NCBI GenBank assembly: GCA_013420905.1
Contig: JAAXNY010000006.1
Coordinates: 2,232,001-2,296,000 of the forward strand
DNA: 64,000 bases
Reading direction: 5' to 3'
Origin: Collybia mongolica
Lineage: Eukaryota; Basidiomycota; Agaricomycetes; Agaricales; Clitocybaceae
Shown here: piece after piece, positions 33,594 through 44,890 of the stretch
Layout: the number at the start of each line of letters is the position of its first letter
Numbering within the stretch: the first letter of the stretch is position 1
Position numbers and translations under genes: made by a program
Notes under the pieces: generated by a model
What the model saw: the letters and a program-made list of their open reading frames with translations, nothing else
What the model was told of the DNA's origin: nothing
Databases searched by the model: none

Positions 33594-33713
33594 CTGAGGG
33601 GACATTAGTTTCTTTAACTTCATTCACCCATATCATTATTTTGTATTGCAGTGCTCATTGTACTACTACATGTTCTATATACTATTTATGTCTACAGAAG
33701 GGATTGTACTTAC
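33594..33713 (-). other. Putative 5'-leader intron on the Spt5-like side of palindrome B
   Basis: A GTAAGTACAATCCC donor (33713 downward) and an AG acceptor at 33594 precede GAAACCCCTAGGACGTTGC. Length is 120 bp. Confidence 0.6.
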
Positions 33714-33721
33714 TTGAAGTT

Positions 33722-34088
33722 CAAAGGGGAGGGAGGGGAGGGAGGGCCAGGAGATGATGGTGGTGGTTTGGGATGAAGAGCGAAACCGTGCGAAAGTGGG
33801 CCACCAGCCAATGATACAGCTTGGAATGTTCAGCCGCTGGGTGTATGGTTCTGCACACCTGGGGGCCAAACACATCAATGTTTTGATCAGGGTACCCAAA
33901 ACATTGATGTGTTTGGCCATGAGTACCCTGATCAAAACATTGATGTGTTTGGCCCCCGGGTGTGCAGAACCGTACACCCAGTGGCTGAACATTCCAAGCT
34001 GTATCATTGGCTGGTGGCCCGCTTTCGCATGGTTTTGCTCTTCATCCCAAACCACCACCATCATCTCCTGGCCCTCCCTCCTCTTTGG
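33722..34088. repeat. Large near-perfect palindrome B
   Basis: Two arms of about 170-180 bp are inverted copies with few mismatches: CCAGGAGATGATGGTGGTGG, GGGATGAAGAGC, CCAGCCAATGATACAGCTTGG and CAAACACATCAATGTTTTG all recur inverted. The innermost motif is present a third time near the centre. The outer arms are homologous to palindrome A, the inner parts are not. It sits between the divergent Spt5-like and Tnp2 leaders. Confidence 0.9.
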
Positions 34089-34095
34089 CCCTTGA

Positions 34096-34230
34096 GTAAG
34101 TACCTTTCATAATACATTAGTAGTCAGTATATAGGTATATAGAAATTGTAAAATACACATTAAGTACAATACATTGAACAATTAAGATTGAATGAAGTAA
34201 AAAAAACAAAGCTAATGTATTCACTGCTAG
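34096..34230 (+). other. Putative 5'-leader intron on the Tnp2 side of palindrome B
   Basis: A GTAAGTACCT donor at 34096 and an AG acceptor at 34229-34230 precede GAAACCCAGGAACATTGC, which resembles the Tnp2-side leader of element A. Length is 135 bp. Confidence 0.6.
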
Positions 34231-34420
34231 GAAACCCAGGAACATTGCCACAGGTGCGACGTGCGACGTTCTGCCGTTTCAGAAATATCAAGGCACACAT
34301 TGAGGAGGGCAACATCAGCCAGGAAGGACAATACTACGTGGAAAGAGACTTTGATGTTGGGATCTGGTCTGTCAATTCATGTATGCATCTTCAATGAGTG
34401 CCTGCTAATGTCTGTTCCTT
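34231..34420 (+). pseudogene. 5' leader exon of the element B Tnp2 gene, cut off by the LINE
   Basis: The sequence begins GAAACCCAGGAACATTGCC, similar to the Tnp2 leader of element A (minus strand from 13973). It ends at the LINE target duplication AATGTCTGTTCCTT (34407-34420); transcription would have continued at 51756. Confidence 0.5.
34407..34420. repeat. Left target-site duplication of the LINE
   Basis: AATGTCTGTTCCTT occurs here and again at 51742-51755, directly after the poly(A) run. Confidence 0.92.
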
Positions 34421-34421
34421 C

Positions 34422-36354
34422 ATGGACTGGGTGGGCCCATGCAAGACACCCCCAGTCAAGGCCATCTCGTACCAAGGTGTGCCATGCAGCACCACAGAGT
34501 TGCTATGGAACGCACTGCACTCCACCCTCAACTCAGCTATCAATAGGCCCATTGACCTTGACAAGCTGGGTAACACTTGGACCTCACCTACAACTCGGGT
34601 GTGGGTCCCCTACTCTGCTGCTGAGATGTCAGATGCCTTATCAGGCACTTCGAATCGATCCACCCCTGGGCTGGATCACATCTCATGGCGTCACCTTAAA
34701 CGGATCACCCAAGATGATCAGTGTGGCAAACTACTTTTGTGGCTTGCAAACACTTGTCTCTCGTCAGGCCATTGGCCCACCAAGTTTAAAGCATCCATTA
34801 CGGTGGTCATACCCAAGCCAGGTACAGTAAGCCATTGTATGACACTCCCAAGTCGTTTTGCCCAATAGTTCTCTTGAACATGCTGGGTAAACTGCTAGAG
34901 AAAATGTTGTCCACCAGGATGCAGTTTGAAGCTGTTCAACATGGTGTACTCCACCCCAATCAGTTCGGAGGGGTCCGTCAGAACTCCACCAAGGATGCTG
35001 GTTGTTTCCTCACACATGTTGTCCATGCTGGATGGCGTGCCAAACTCAAGACTAGCGTCGTCGCCTTCGACCTTGCTCAGTTCTTCCCATCCATAAACCA
35101 TGAGGTCCTCCTACACATCCTCGAGAGACAGGGATTTGTGCCAGAAGTGGTTGCATTCTTACAGGTCATACCTTGTTGATCGTCATACTAGATACACGTG
35201 GGACAACGAACTGTCCCCGCTCTTCCTGTCCAGCATTGGTCTGGGACAGGGCTCTGCCATGTCCCCTATCCTCTCTGCTCTATGCCTCACACCCCTCCTC
35301 AAGGAATTTGAACAGAGGGTTTGCATAGCTTTGCTAATCTCCTACGTGGATGATGGCACCATTATAGTGCAGTCAGACATGTTTGAACAGAACCTTATTA
35401 AGCTCAAGGGAGCTTACAAAGTTGTATTTGAGCTCACCCAGGCGATGGGTTTGGTGCTTGAGCACAGCAAGTCTGAGGGATTCCACTTCTCTCAAAAACA
35501 CGGCGATATCAACCCTGACATTGACCTTGGCTACACCCCATATACTGGGGACACCCCCCTCTGCCCTGGCACCATCTGGCGCTACCTCGGGTTCTTCTTT
35601 GACTGTCCCCTCACATTCAGAGAGCATGTCAAGCAATACATGAACAAAGCCCTCACTTCCGTGAAGGCTATGCTCTCCCTCGGCAACTCCGTGTGTGGGC
35701 TTAGGCCCAAGCACAAACAAATGCTCTACCGAGCCTGTGTTCTCCCCATTGCTACATATGGGAGCAGGCTCTGGATGTATGAGGGGGCCCGCATGGCGGG
35801 CCCTCTCGATAACCTCCGGAAGATGCAAAGGCGCGCTTGCCTTTGGATCACCGGCACCTTCAAGACATCCCCAAATGGGGCTGGCAAGACCCTCGCAGGC
35901 ATCCCCCCTATCCACCTTCATGTTAAGAAGTTGGTGGAAAGGAGTCATGTCCGCTCCCATGTGCTTCAGGCCTTGCACACCTTTCATCGCCTCATTGACA
36001 GGAACCACAAATTCTCTGTCAAGACCCTCAACGCCCGCAACCCAAGCTGTGGGCTCGGGAAACTCGTATCGCCTGTCATGGAGGCCTGGTCTAACCTTGG
36101 CCTCTCCTCCCTGGATTTAGACCCTGTCCACCCACTCAACCAACTGGGCATGCACCCCAAGGACTTGTTCCCTGATCGCATAGTCTACAATATCATCACC
36201 CCCCCACCCAAGGGCAGTGATCACTGCAAGGATTTCATGAAGGACCGCATCACATTGCTGAAGAGTGCTGTCAATGAGGCCTCTCACTCCCCATGGAGCA
36301 TCTGCATTGTCACTGATGCATCCACTCCCCCCCCTCCCATGCAGTCAGTCACGG
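34422..36354 (+). pseudogene. LINE reverse transcriptase, 5' part up to the gypsy insertion
   Basis: The truncated ORF begins MDWVGPCKTPPVKAISYQ. Blocks include STPGLDHISWRHLK, KASITVVIPKPG, then after a frameshift near 34815 YDTPKSFCPIVLLNMLGKLL. Next are VVAFDLAQFFPSINHEVLL (catalytic Asp) and, after a one-base insertion near 35165, SYLVDRHTRYTWDNELSPLF, GLGQGSAMSPILSALCL and SYVDDGTI (catalytic YVDD). The thumb and connection follow, and the RNase H domain opens with VTDASTPPPP at about 36315. The ORF runs into the LTR at 36355 and stops by chance within it. The remaining RNase H is at 50589-51395. Confidence 0.9.
36351..36354. repeat. Left 4-bp target duplication of gypsy copy 1
   Basis: ACGG at 36351-36354 is repeated at 50589-50592 on the other side of the element. 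Confidence 0.85.
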
Positions 36355-37571
36355 TGATAGGGCCCGAAATTGTTTGCACTTATAAAGTCAACAAGTAAGG
36401 CTATTAGTGTCATTTCTAATAACCAAGTAAGCGGTAATAAAGGATTAGAGTCGAGCTCCGAGACGGCTAATCAGAGTGAACTGGTCTAATGGATAATACA
36501 CTATCAGTACAGAGGACTATGAGTACGGTCTATTATTAGTCCTATTCACCATGCCCGGTTACAACCTCGGTGTCTTAGTTCATAAGTAACCGTTGTAGTA
36601 TGATATCATTAGTCCGGGGATCATCATTAATAGGAGAAGTAATTGTAAATTCGGGACTTGCACAACCCGATCCTAGTCAGGGGTACTTGGTGTTAACTAC
36701 CGGAAGCGACGGGACCCCGTGAATAGCAACCGGGACAATCAGGAGGAGTAAACGACAGTGCCGCGCTGTTTTAAATAACAGAGCGCGCGGTCGGGACTTG
36801 ATAAGAGTTTAGCCAGCTCTTTCAATATTTGATAAGTAACCAGTAAACGACATAATTGGCACGCATGGCGCGCGCGCCAAGTTGTAGTAGACGCGTCAGT
36901 ATTGAATACAGATTCTTGGCGCGCGGGAGCGCGGTTCCGTGTAAAATTTACAATTCCATATGATATTTAGTTTGTACATTATAAATAGACTGTAGATGAG
37001 TAGCGCGAAGGTAAGGAATCTTGCCCCCACTTCGCGCGACTATAGAGTATACAAATCACATTTGTTAAAACACTATTGCGTGCCCGAATTAAGGATCAGA
37101 TTGCTTCAACGTGTCTTGATTGGAATTGATTGGAGAACCACAGAATTAAAGAAACTTAGTTCACTTGGAACTTAGTACCGTATTGTCCGTTGGAATTACT
37201 AGGCACTTGGCCTTAGTGCACTTGGCACTGTATTGTTTGATAAGTCGCTTGGACTTATAGATCCGCTTGGGATCACTAATAATTGAACGTACACTTGGTA
37301 CTCAGTCTATTGGATCGAGAGATATTATAAATATACCTAGCAGGTTTTTGAACCTGTGTTGAAGCTTTTGTCTAAAATCGAACCCGTCGAGAGATCATTG
37401 GAAAGGGCTTTGGCTAGTACTATTCAAAGCTTAGTGCTTCTAAGCACTTGAACCCGAACTCAAAACAGGCGATTCCTACTGTTCGTGTGTTGATTGTTAG
37501 GTTTGGTGTGTGTGTGAGAGAGATTACATTTCATAGCATCAGCGCACTTATAGCCCAGGAGCCCCCTTTCA
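36355..37571 (+). repeat. 5' LTR of gypsy copy 1, 1217 bp
   Basis: It starts TGATAGGGCCC and ends GCCCCCTTTCA. A TATAAATA box lies at 36980-36987, which would place transcription start roughly 37010. A self-complementary GGCGCGCGCGCC occurs near 36867-36880. Confidence 0.95.
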
Positions 37572-37573
37572 TC

Positions 37574-37591
37574 TGGAGCCCACCGCGAGGG
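37574..37591 (+). other. Primer-binding-site candidate
   Basis: TGGAGCCCACCGCGAGGG begins 2 bp after the 5' LTR, starting TGG as expected for pairing with a tRNA CCA end. I could not assign the tRNA with confidence. Copy 2 has one G-to-A change in it. Confidence 0.65.
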
Positions 37592-38026
37592 TTCAGAGTT
37601 TTGAATAGTCTAAAGAGAGCATCTTTCTTTGAAAAATATTATACCAAGACGAGTAACGTCGTCTACAAATTGAAGTAGAGCGGAGAAAGTTTAGTCAATC
37701 TGTCTCAAGAGCCGCGCCCACAAGCCAGCTCGTCAAACAGACTAACTAATCAGCCACTTGCAAGACAAGTAGCTACAAAAACGCGGAAGACTAAAAATTC
37801 GCAAAACGCTGGAGCAACAGAGTCGTTACCACCTCCTAGGCGAGCGCGCACACGAGGATCTTCACAACCAGCCTTTGGATCTTCAGGACCAAGGCAAGTA
37901 TTTAGAACCCCAGAGCCCTTAGAAAACATATCGACTACTAGTAGACCAGTAGCGCGCGGAAGATCGTCCATAGTAAACCCAGTAGCAAACCCGAACTCGT
38001 TAGCTACTCAGAACCGTTCAGTAATC

Positions 38027-39538
38027 ATGACTGAACCCCCTCGTAAATATATGCCCCAACCAGGCGTCCGTGATGCACCAGTATTCAAAGGAAAAGAGCC
38101 CACGGGTTTAATCCGGTTTCTGGAGCGAATGGAGGTCCTATGGAAGGAGTGTAACATTACAAATGATGAAGAAAAGAAGTTAATGTTGGGAAAATACGCA
38201 GACCTACAATCAGAGAATGAGTGGAGGGCATTAGACCACTATAAGACAGGCACTTGGACGGATTTCAAGACAGAGTTGATCTCTAGTTATCCGGAAGCAC
38301 TCGATCAAGTAGAAGGATCAGTAGCCAAGTTAGAGGCAGTGTGTCGCGCCAACCCACGTATTGGAGTAACCGATGAGGCCGCGCTGAAAAAGCTGAAGCA
38401 TGAATTCAAAGCAGAATCTATTAAACTCTTGGGAGTTAGGCCACCAATTATCTCTAACCGAGAATTAGTTACCAAGTTCTTGGGATGTCTAGACGAAGTC
38501 TTCAGATCCCAAGTACAAGGAAGGCTAACCCTGCTAGGGAATAATCAGTCTAATGCTACACAGGCAGGACAAGCCGTTGCTACAAACAACCGAGCAGATC
38601 CCAATACTATTGCCGAAGCCGCCGCGCTCGCGCGACGAAAAGGGGATCAGTACGATCTGGAGGAAGTTATAGCAACTGCAATCAGCATTTCTGAAGGTGT
38701 AGCCAACATGAATATTCCAGACACAAATAGATCGTTTATAACGTCCGTAACAGCAACAGCAGCGCCCAAAATCAAAGTAGAGATGGATGAAATAAAACAA
38801 CAAATAGTTAATTTGTTAGACCGTCTCCAAGTAAATGAGAAGAATACGAGGAGTGGATTCGAGGATGTAATGAAAGCGCTTCAACAAGCAACTGTTCAGA
38901 ACCATGCCACGAATAGCGCACCCCAGCAGCATCAGTATCAGAATCAGTACGGAAAGCCTAAAGAAGGACAACCGCAAAGACCAAATGCGTATAAATGTCA
39001 CTACTGTTTTACACCCGGACACTTCATAATGGCCTGTCCCGAGAAACAGAAACATTTTGAGGAAGGGAAAATAAAAACCAATGCAAATGGAGGAGTATGC
39101 TTACCAGACGGATCATATATTCCAAGAGAACCAGAAACGGTATCATTGAAAGATAAAGTGGAACACTTCCATTCAAAGAAGGTAGCGGCCCTTTATTACG
39201 GAGATGTCACAGAAGGACCCGCTCCAGGAGTATTGTCCGTTATGCAGTCACATAATGCAGTAGACAATAGTAACGACATTGGAACCTTGAAAGCCATAAT
39301 GGCACAAATGGCACAATTTCAAGCGCAACAAATGTTAGGACAACAGAGCGCGCAAACCGCGCTGCCAGTAGCGCCTCAGATGCAGAAACAGGAATATATA
39401 AATAATAACTATAATCCTACGGCAAAGAGCGCACCGAACCCTGACATAGTAGCCTTACAAGCACAAATGAGTACTTTATTAGGGCAGGTAGCAGAACTCA
39501 ATAACCAAAACAAGGTTAAAGAGTCGGGTTTCAATTAG
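38027..39538 (+). CDS. gag: Gag polyprotein, 503 aa, gypsy copy 1
   Basis: The sequence starts MTEPPRKYMPQPGVRDAPVF; a retrotransposon Gag-like helical domain (FLERMEVLWKECN..WRALDHYKTGTW) occupies the first ~150 residues. A CX2CX4HX4C zinc knuckle (CHYCFTPGHFIMAC) lies at about residues 325-338, and a Gln-rich tail follows. It forms the particle and binds genomic RNA. The frame stays open upstream to 37679 (116 more codons) with no ATG, so a longer non-AUG-initiated or spliced form is possible; 38027 is the first ATG. The last codons contain the slippery GGGTTTC before the TAG. Copy 2 encodes a near-identical 503-aa protein. Confidence 0.92.
   Translation: MTEPPRKYMPQPGVRDAPVFKGKEPTGLIRFLERMEVLWKECNITNDEEKKLMLGKYADLQSENEWRALDHYKTGTWTDFKTELISSYPEALDQVEGSVAKLEAVCRANPRIGVTDEAALKKLKHEFKAESIKLLGVRPPIISNRELVTKFLGCLDEVFRSQVQGRLTLLGNNQSNATQAGQAVATNNRADPNTIAEAAALARRKGDQYDLEEVIATAISISEGVANMNIPDTNRSFITSVTATAAPKIKVEMDEIKQQIVNLLDRLQVNEKNTRSGFEDVMKALQQATVQNHATNSAPQQHQYQNQYGKPKEGQPQRPNAYKCHYCFTPGHFIMACPEKQKHFEEGKIKTNANGGVCLPDGSYIPREPETVSLKDKVEHFHSKKVAALYYGDVTEGPAPGVLSVMQSHNAVDNSNDIGTLKAIMAQMAQFQAQQMLGQQSAQTALPVAPQMQKQEYINNNYNPTAKSAPNPDIVALQAQMSTLLGQVAELNNQNKVKESGFN
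39526..39532 (+). promoter_or_regulatory. Candidate -1 frameshift site gag to protease, GGGTTTC
   Basis: In the gag frame it reads G GGT TTC, the canonical X XXY YYZ phase, four bases before the gag stop. The protease frame is open from 39520, so a -1 slip here joins gag to protease. A GACCTA/TAGGTC hairpin lies at 39569-39584, rather far downstream. The site is kept in copy 2 (56921-56927). Confidence 0.7.
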
Positions 39539-39543
39539 GTCCG

Positions 39544-40749
39544 ATGAAGGAGGCTAAGGAACACGCTAGACCTACGACTAGGTCGCGTTCCAAGAGACAG
39601 CCAGAGGACCGAAGTAAAAATAGAAATAGTCGTCAAGAAAGTAACAATTCAGAGAGTAGTCAGGATAGTAGTGAAGAGGAGTTGGTAGCGCCGTCTCCTA
39701 GTAAAAAGAAAGTAAAATTTGTTGAACCATCAGTAAAGTCCCCAGTACGAAAAGAATTACCCTACATCGATGTGCCCGTGGTACCCTACATACCCCGGAG
39801 AACGGAACGCAACCCTGAACCAGTTGATCCGCTACCTAATTTTAACACTAAGCGCGGTCCGACTTATGAAACTAAGTCCCCGATAGAAGTAAAATTAAAA
39901 GGTGGCGATATAATTGCTAAAGTGTTAGACAACCCTATCACATTGACCACGGGAGAGTTAATGGGCTCGTCAAAAACCATTAGAGATGGAATAAAGAATA
40001 TTGTAACTGCCAGACGTAAGTCCCTTACCCAAAGGGACGCTAACTTGCAAATAAACGGAATAGATGAGGAAGACGTCTTACCCTTTGGAGGGGACTGGGA
40101 ACTTGATGATAACTACTTACGGCATGACGCGCTACCAGTAGAGTCAATCCCATTCCAGTCTTTCTTCATCTCAGAGTATGACCGCGGCGGAATACCTAAG
40201 GGATCTATAATATGCGGGGACCCAGTCCTACAGTATTTAGAATCTTTACCAGCCGGGGAAGAGCCCAAACAGTTGTATGTAGCAAAAGAATCGGCCTCTT
40301 TGCGCGCAGTATATCCAGTAATAAATGGGGTAGGAACGGAGGAATCTTTATTAGATGGGGGATCCCAAATAGTATCAATGGCTAAACAAACGGCTTTAGA
40401 CTTGGATATTTCATGGGATCCGGACGTTGTCATACACATGCAGAGTGCTAATAAACAAGTGGAGAAAACAGCGGGATTAGCGCGCAATGTCCCTTTCTTG
40501 TTTAATGACATGGCCATCTACCTCCAAGTACATATTATAAATTCACCCGCATACAAAGTATTGCTCGGGAGACCGTTTGATACGCTCACGGAAAGTCAGA
40601 TCAAAAATGCTCGGGACGGGGGACAAGTAGTCACTATCACGGATCCTAACACGGGACGAAGGTGTACTATTCCTACCCATGCAAAGGGATCACCGCCTAA
40701 GCTGTTGAAAAGACAACCGGAGCAGGATTTTCGGCCTTCGATGAATTAA
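39544..40749 (+). CDS. pro: Protease ORF, 401 aa from its first ATG, gypsy copy 1
   Basis: The frame is open from 39520, overlapping the end of gag by 19 bases, and the first ATG is at 39544. A basic/acidic low-complexity N-terminus ([19 protein letters not shown]) precedes a retropepsin-like domain. The active-site motif reads [11 protein letters not shown], in the place of the usual D-S/T/P-G, and the closing motif is [10 protein letters not shown]. It cleaves the Gag-Pol precursors. The frame is -1 relative to gag, and pol is -1 again, so expression as a Gag-Pro fusion by frameshifting is likely. Reinitiation is the alternative, because the gag TAG is only 5 bases from this ATG. Confidence 0.88.
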   Translation: MKEAKEHARPTTRSRSKRQPEDRSKNRNSRQESNNSESSQDSSEEELVAPSPSKKKVKFVEPSVKSPVRKELPYIDVPVVPYIPRRTERNPEPVDPLPNFNTKRGPTYETKSPIEVKLKGGDIIAKVLDNPITLTTGELMGSSKTIRDGIKNIVTARRKSLTQRDANLQINGIDEEDVLPFGGDWELDDNYLRHDALPVESIPFQSFFISEYDRGGIPKGSIICGDPVLQYLESLPAGEEPKQLYVAKESASLRAVYPVINGVGTEESLLDGGSQIVSMAKQTALDLDISWDPDVVIHMQSANKQVEKTAGLARNVPFLFNDMAIYLQVHIINSPAYKVLLGRPFDTLTESQIKNARDGGQVVTITDPNTGRRCTIPTHAKGSPPKLLKRQPEQDFRPSMN

Positions 40750-43700
40750 TCCAAAGTGATCAAGGAGAGCTAGCCGTAGAAATTGCTGAAGATGAGGACG
40801 GGAACTTTATTATAACGGGTTATAGACACCCTACTGATAAGCGGAATTTTGGTCACAAAGAACTTAGAGATGTCTTTTTGTCTAGAAGTGATGTAAACAT
40901 GAATAGTACAGTACCTGAACGCGAATTACTAGCCACGTACTTGGCTTCCGTAGATGAGCGCGATGGACCAGTAATAAACTACGAGCAGAACAGTAGGGAC
41001 CCAGCAAGCACACCCACTAGACCACTGACATACGCTCAAGAACAGCCCATGATCAATAAAGCTTTAAGTAAATTAAAGCAGTGGCAAATTGGCACAAACG
41101 AGCGCGGTCTTGGAACGGCAACAAGTGAAAAGTGTAATATTGAGACCATGGATCAGCTAGTAGGAAAGAAGTATAAACCAGTACATTTGAAAACAAAACC
41201 AACACTGGCGGACCTGCCTGATAAATTTAGAATTATCAGAGATATAAAGGGCGACCCTTTAGCAGCCCTACCAGTTCTAACGCCTAACCCACCTCCGTTT
41301 AAACCAACTGGGAGGTACACTGAGGAAAGGCGCGCGGAATTCCAAAGAGTACACGAAGAAGAAAGCTTCTTAAAACCTAAAGAGATGGATATAATCCACG
41401 ACTTTATGTGCAAACATAATGATGGTTTTGCTTGGAATGATAGTGAGCGCGGTAGTTTTAAGAAGGAATATTTTCCTCCCGTCGAAATACCAGTAGTCCC
41501 ACATACGCCGTGGACAGAGAGGAACATTAGAATCCCACCAGGAATCTATGAAGATGTTTGTAAAATCATCAAGACAAAAATTGATGCAGGAGTCTATGAG
41601 AGATCCAATTCATCATACAGGTCTAGATGGTTTACCGTATTAAAGAAAGGCCCAGGAAAGAAGCTTAGAATTGTACATAGTCTAGAACCACTGAATGCAG
41701 TCACAATAGCGCACTCGGGTCTACCACCCGCTACCGAAGAACTAGCAGAACACTTCGCAGGGCGCGCTTGTGGCGGAATGATGGATCTATATGTAGGATA
41801 CGATGAGAGGCCTTTAGCAGAAACCTCGCGCGATCTAACCACGTTCCAAACACCATTTGGCGCGCTGAGATTAGTAACACTCCCTATGGGATGGACGAAT
41901 TCTGTTCCAATATTTCATGACGATGTCACGTACATCCTACAGGATGAGGTACCACATGTCACAATACCCTATATTGATGATGTACCCGTGCGCGGTCCAG
42001 CAACGCGCTACGAACTGCCGGACGGAACAGAAGAAGAGCTACCTGGTGCTCCAGGTGTTCGGCGCTTCTTCTGGGAACATATGCAAAATGTAAATCGCGT
42101 CGTACAGAGAATGAAGTATTCTGGAGGAACGTTTTCAGGATATAAGTCTATGTTATGTGCAAGTGAAATTCTAGTGGTAGGACATAGATGTACCTATGAA
42201 GGACGAAAACCTACTACAGATAGAATCGGTGTAGTTGAAAGATGGGGACCATGCAAAGATGTCAGTGAAGTACGCGCTTACATGGGAACTATTGGTGTAT
42301 GCAGGAATTTCATTAAAGACTTCGCCCGTATAGGCCAACCAATTCAAAAATTAACTAGAAGTAGTGAACCTTGGATATGGGGGCCTGAGCAAGAAGAAGC
42401 GCAGCAGCTATTGTTAGACGCACTTAAAAATAGCCCCGCGCTCCGTCCAATTAATTACACCTGGAATACGCCAGTAGTACTGTCAGTAGATACGTCATGG
42501 AAAGCCGTAGGCTACTATATCTACCAAGAAGACCCTGATATACCTGGAAGAAAGCACTATGCTAGATTTGACTCGATAACTCTGAATGAGCGCGAAGCGC
42601 GCTTCTCACAACCCAAACGAGAGCTATTCGGATTAATGAGAGTTCTAATGGCATGTTATTATTGGTTTATTGGAGTACGAAATTTGGTAGTGGAAACGGA
42701 TGCAAAGTACATTAAGGGGATGTTATCAAACCCAAGTTTAGGACCTAATGCAACGGTAAATAGGTGGATTGATAGGATACTTATGTTCCACTTTACTTTG
42801 GTTCATAAAGCTGGTAAAGGCTTTGGCCCAGACGGTCTGTCAAGACGCGACGCGCAGCTAGAGGATCCTGTCTACCCGGACCCAGACGATGGTTACGACG
42901 AACCCTCAGGTCCTTTAAGGTTTATCAACCCAATGGAAGGATTGGATGACCCTTTGGAACTGTCAGACTTTAAAGAGGAGATCGATACGCGCGGCGGATA
43001 TTTATTCCAACTTGCAAAGGAAATCTCTGATTTTGAAGTGGAAGTAAACAATGCCTGGGCTGGTGAAGCGGCATTTATTGGAGAAGTAAAACAGCACTTA
43101 GGTTTAGGACGGTTCGGTATTCAAAGAGAAGCTTATCTAAAGCAACTTGTAAATACTACTGTCATACCTGATGAAAAGTTTAAATATGACCCTAATGTAA
43201 GGGAAGTATATGATGAGTCTAAACGAACACCTACGGCACAGGAACAGGATAAAAACCTACCTTTAATAAAAGAATGGTTAAAAAGACCACAAAAGAGACC
43301 AAAAGGAATGACAGATCGCGCCTACCTAAAGTTTGCAAGGCAGGCGTCTAATTTCTTTTTGGATCCAGAAGGCAGGATGTATAGGAAAAATATCGATAGC
43401 GCGCACCAGCTTGTTGTTGATAAAAATCACCGAACATATATGATGAAGGCGTCTCACGATTCTGTTGGACATAGGGGTTTCTATGCAACAAAATCTTTAA
43501 TAGATAAAAGATTTTGGTGGCCAGAAATGGAACGCGATGTATCATGGTATGTGAAGTCATGTCACATCTGTCAGACAAGGCTTTTAACTTTGTTGAGAAT
43601 CCCTCCTGTTATAACCCACACACCGTCTATATTCCAAGTATTGCATGCGGACACCATGTATATGAGCCCATCGTCTAACGGTTATAAATACATTGTCCAA

Positions 43701-44744
43701 GGAAGATGTGCGCTGTCTTCATGGATGGAAGGCGCGCCCCTCAAATCTGAGGACGGCAAGACCTTGGGAAGGTGGCTGTTCGAAGAAGTAATTTGTAGAT
43801 GGGGTTCTCTAACGGAAATTGTAACGGATAATGGTCCTGCCTTTGTCGCAGCCAAAGCGTGGCTGGAATCCAAGTATGGTATTACAGGAATAAGTATATC
43901 ACCATACAATTCCAAAGGAAATGGGATCGCCGAGCGCGCACATTGGGATGTGCGTCAAGCTGTCTTCAAAGCTACAGGTGGTGATGTAAGGAAGTGGTAC
44001 TACTTCTTCCACCATGTAATGTGGGCTGACAGGATTACTATACGGAGAGGGACGGGTTGCTCCCCCTATTTTATGATTACGGGCGCGCACCCAACCTTAC
44101 CGTTAGATATCATTGAAGCCACTTGGTTAGTAAAGTTACCAGGAAAAATATTGACTACAGAGGAACTCATTGGGTTTAGAGCGCAGGCTCTAGCTAAGCA
44201 CGTCCAGCATGTGGCCGATATGAGGAAACGTATCAATATAGAAAAACGAAGGAGACTATTACAGTATGAGAAGGATCACAGCGCGACCATCAGAGACTAT
44301 GATTTCAAACCAGGAAGTTTAGTACTAGTTAGAAATACCGAGGTCGAAAGTTCGCTCGATAAAAAGCTGAAGCCACGGTACCTGGGACCAATGATAGTCC
44401 TGAGACGAAACCGCGGGGGAGCCTATATTGTTTGTGAAATGGATGGATCGGTGTGGCAACATAAAGTGGGGGCGTTTAGGGTTATTCCCTATTTTGCTAG
44501 GAGTACAATTGAACTGCCGGATAATCTGCAAGATCTAATAGACATCTCTAGCGAAACATTAAATGCTTTAGTGGAATCGAAAGATCCCGCTAATAGACAA
44601 GTTTATAAGGAGCGTGACTATACCTTTGACAGAGTCCAATTGGATCAGTCCGATTCAGAGTCAAGCTCTAGTGAAAACACTGAAGAGGGGATAGCGCCGG
44701 CGCTACCACAAACTACTATGTCACACCGGAAGTTGCATAAGTGA
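40701..44744 (+). CDS. pol: Pol: reverse transcriptase, RNase H, integrase, gypsy copy 1
   Basis: The pol frame opens at 40701, overlaps the protease ORF by 49 bases and runs to the stop at 44744; the first ATG in frame is near 40899. I give the frame-open start because entry by a -1 slip at GGATTTT (40725) is likely. Counting from 40878, the RT YIDD motif is at residues 365-368. RNase H follows ([25 protein letters not shown]). The integrase has an HX4H..CX2C finger (HDSVGH..CHIC) and D925, D984 and E1019, with 34 residues between the last two. A GPY/F-like C-terminal segment follows, and no chromodomain was seen. No stop or frameshift was found, and copy 2 keeps all catalytic residues. Confidence 0.95.
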   Translation, partial: AVEKTTGAGFSAFDELIQSDQGELAVEIAEDEDGNFIITGYRHPTDKRNFGHKELRDVFLSRSDVNMNSTVPERELLATYLASVDERDGPVINYEQNSRDPASTPTRPLTYAQEQPMINKALSKLKQWQIGTNERGLGTATSEKCNIETMDQLVGKKYKPVHLKTKPTLADLPDKFRIIRDIKGDPLAALPVLTPNPPPFKPTGRYTEERRAEFQRVHEEESFLKPKEMDIIHDFMCKHNDGFAWNDSERGSFKKEYFPPVEIPVVPHTPWTERNIRIPPGIYEDVCKIIKTKIDAGVYERSNSSYRSRWFTVLKKGPGKKLRIVHSLEPLNAVTIAHSGLPPATEELAEHFAGRACGGMMDLYVGYDERPLAETSRDLTTFQTPFGALRLVTLPMGWTNSVPIFHDDVTYILQDEVPHVTIPYIDDVPVRGPATRYELPDGTEEELPGAPGVRRFFWEHMQNVNRVVQRMKYSGGTFSGYKSMLCASEILVVGHRCTYEGRKPTTDRIGVVERWGPCKDVSEVRAYMGTIGVCRNFIKDFARIGQPIQKLTRSSEPWIWGPEQEEAQQLLLDALKNSPALRPINYTWNTPVVLSVDTSWKAVGYYIYQEDPDIPGRKHYARFDSITLNEREARFSQPKRELFGLMRVLMACYYWFIGVRNLVVETDAKYIKGMLSNPSLGPNATVNRWIDRILMFHFTLVHKAGKGFGPDGLSRRDAQLEDPVYPDPDDGYDEPSGPLRFINPMEGLDDPLELSDFKEEIDTRGGYLFQLAKEISDFEVEVNNAWAGEAAFIGEVKQHLGLGRFGIQREAYLKQLVNTTVIPDEKFKYDPNVREVYDESKRTPTAQEQDKNLPLIKEWLKRPQKRPKGMTDRAYLKFARQASNFFLDPEGRMYRKNIDSAHQLVVDKNHRTYMMKASHDSVGHRGFYATKSLIDKRFWWPEMERDVSWYVKSCHICQTRLLTLLRIPPVITHTPSIFQVLHADTMYMSPSSNGYKYIVQGRCALSSWMEGAPLKSEDGKTLGRWLFEEVICRWGSLTEIVTDNGPAFVAAKAWLESKYGITGISISPYNSKGNGIAERAHWDVRQAVFKATGGDVRKWYYFFHHVMWADRITIRRGTGCSPYFMITGAHPTLPLDIIEATWLVKLPGKILTTEELIGFRAQALAKHVQHVADMRKRINIEKRRRLLQYEKDHSATIRDYDFKPGSLVLVRNTEVESSLDKKLKPRYLGPMIVLRRNRGGAYIVCEMDGSVWQHKVGAFRVIPYFARSTIELPDNLQDLIDISSETLNALVESKDPANRQVYKERDYTFDRVQLDQSDSESSSSENTEEGIAPALPQTTMSHRKLHK
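40725..40731 (+). promoter_or_regulatory. Candidate -1 frameshift site protease to pol, GGATTTT
   Basis: In the protease frame it reads G GAT TTT, and the next pol-frame codon starts at 40731 (TCG). GGATTTT is a known functional -1 heptamer in dianthoviruses. It lies 15 bases before the protease stop codon. The site is kept in copy 2 (58120-58126). Confidence 0.65.
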
Positions 44745-44890
44745 TAAATCAGTATGAAAACAGAAGCAGTAAAGACAGTGTAAGCAACGAAGCTAAGTAG
44801 TAAGGACAGTGTTAAACCGAGTAAAGACAGTAATACAAAGGAGCGTGGGGAGGGACACCATAACTAAGGAGGAAGTTAATTGGACTACCC

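Noticed and set aside
35373..36008. 211-codon minus-strand ORF opposite the LINE reverse transcriptase
   Set aside because: It is a shadow of the reverse transcriptase coding sequence and has no independent support.
36355..36398. C-terminal extension of the LINE ORF into the LTR (IGPEIVCTYKVNK)
   Set aside because: The residues come from the LTR start and are an artefact of the insertion; the true continuation is at 50589.
37448..37678. 76-codon ORF spanning the end of the 5' LTR and the primer-binding site
   Set aside because: It crosses the LTR boundary and the priming site, has no motif, and the corresponding start in the 3' LTR is followed by unrelated LINE sequence. Chance ORF.
38534..39055. 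Minus-strand ORFs inside gag, present in both gypsy copies
   Set aside because: Their conservation is explained by the sense gag coding sequence; codon pattern follows gag and there are no splice or promoter signals.
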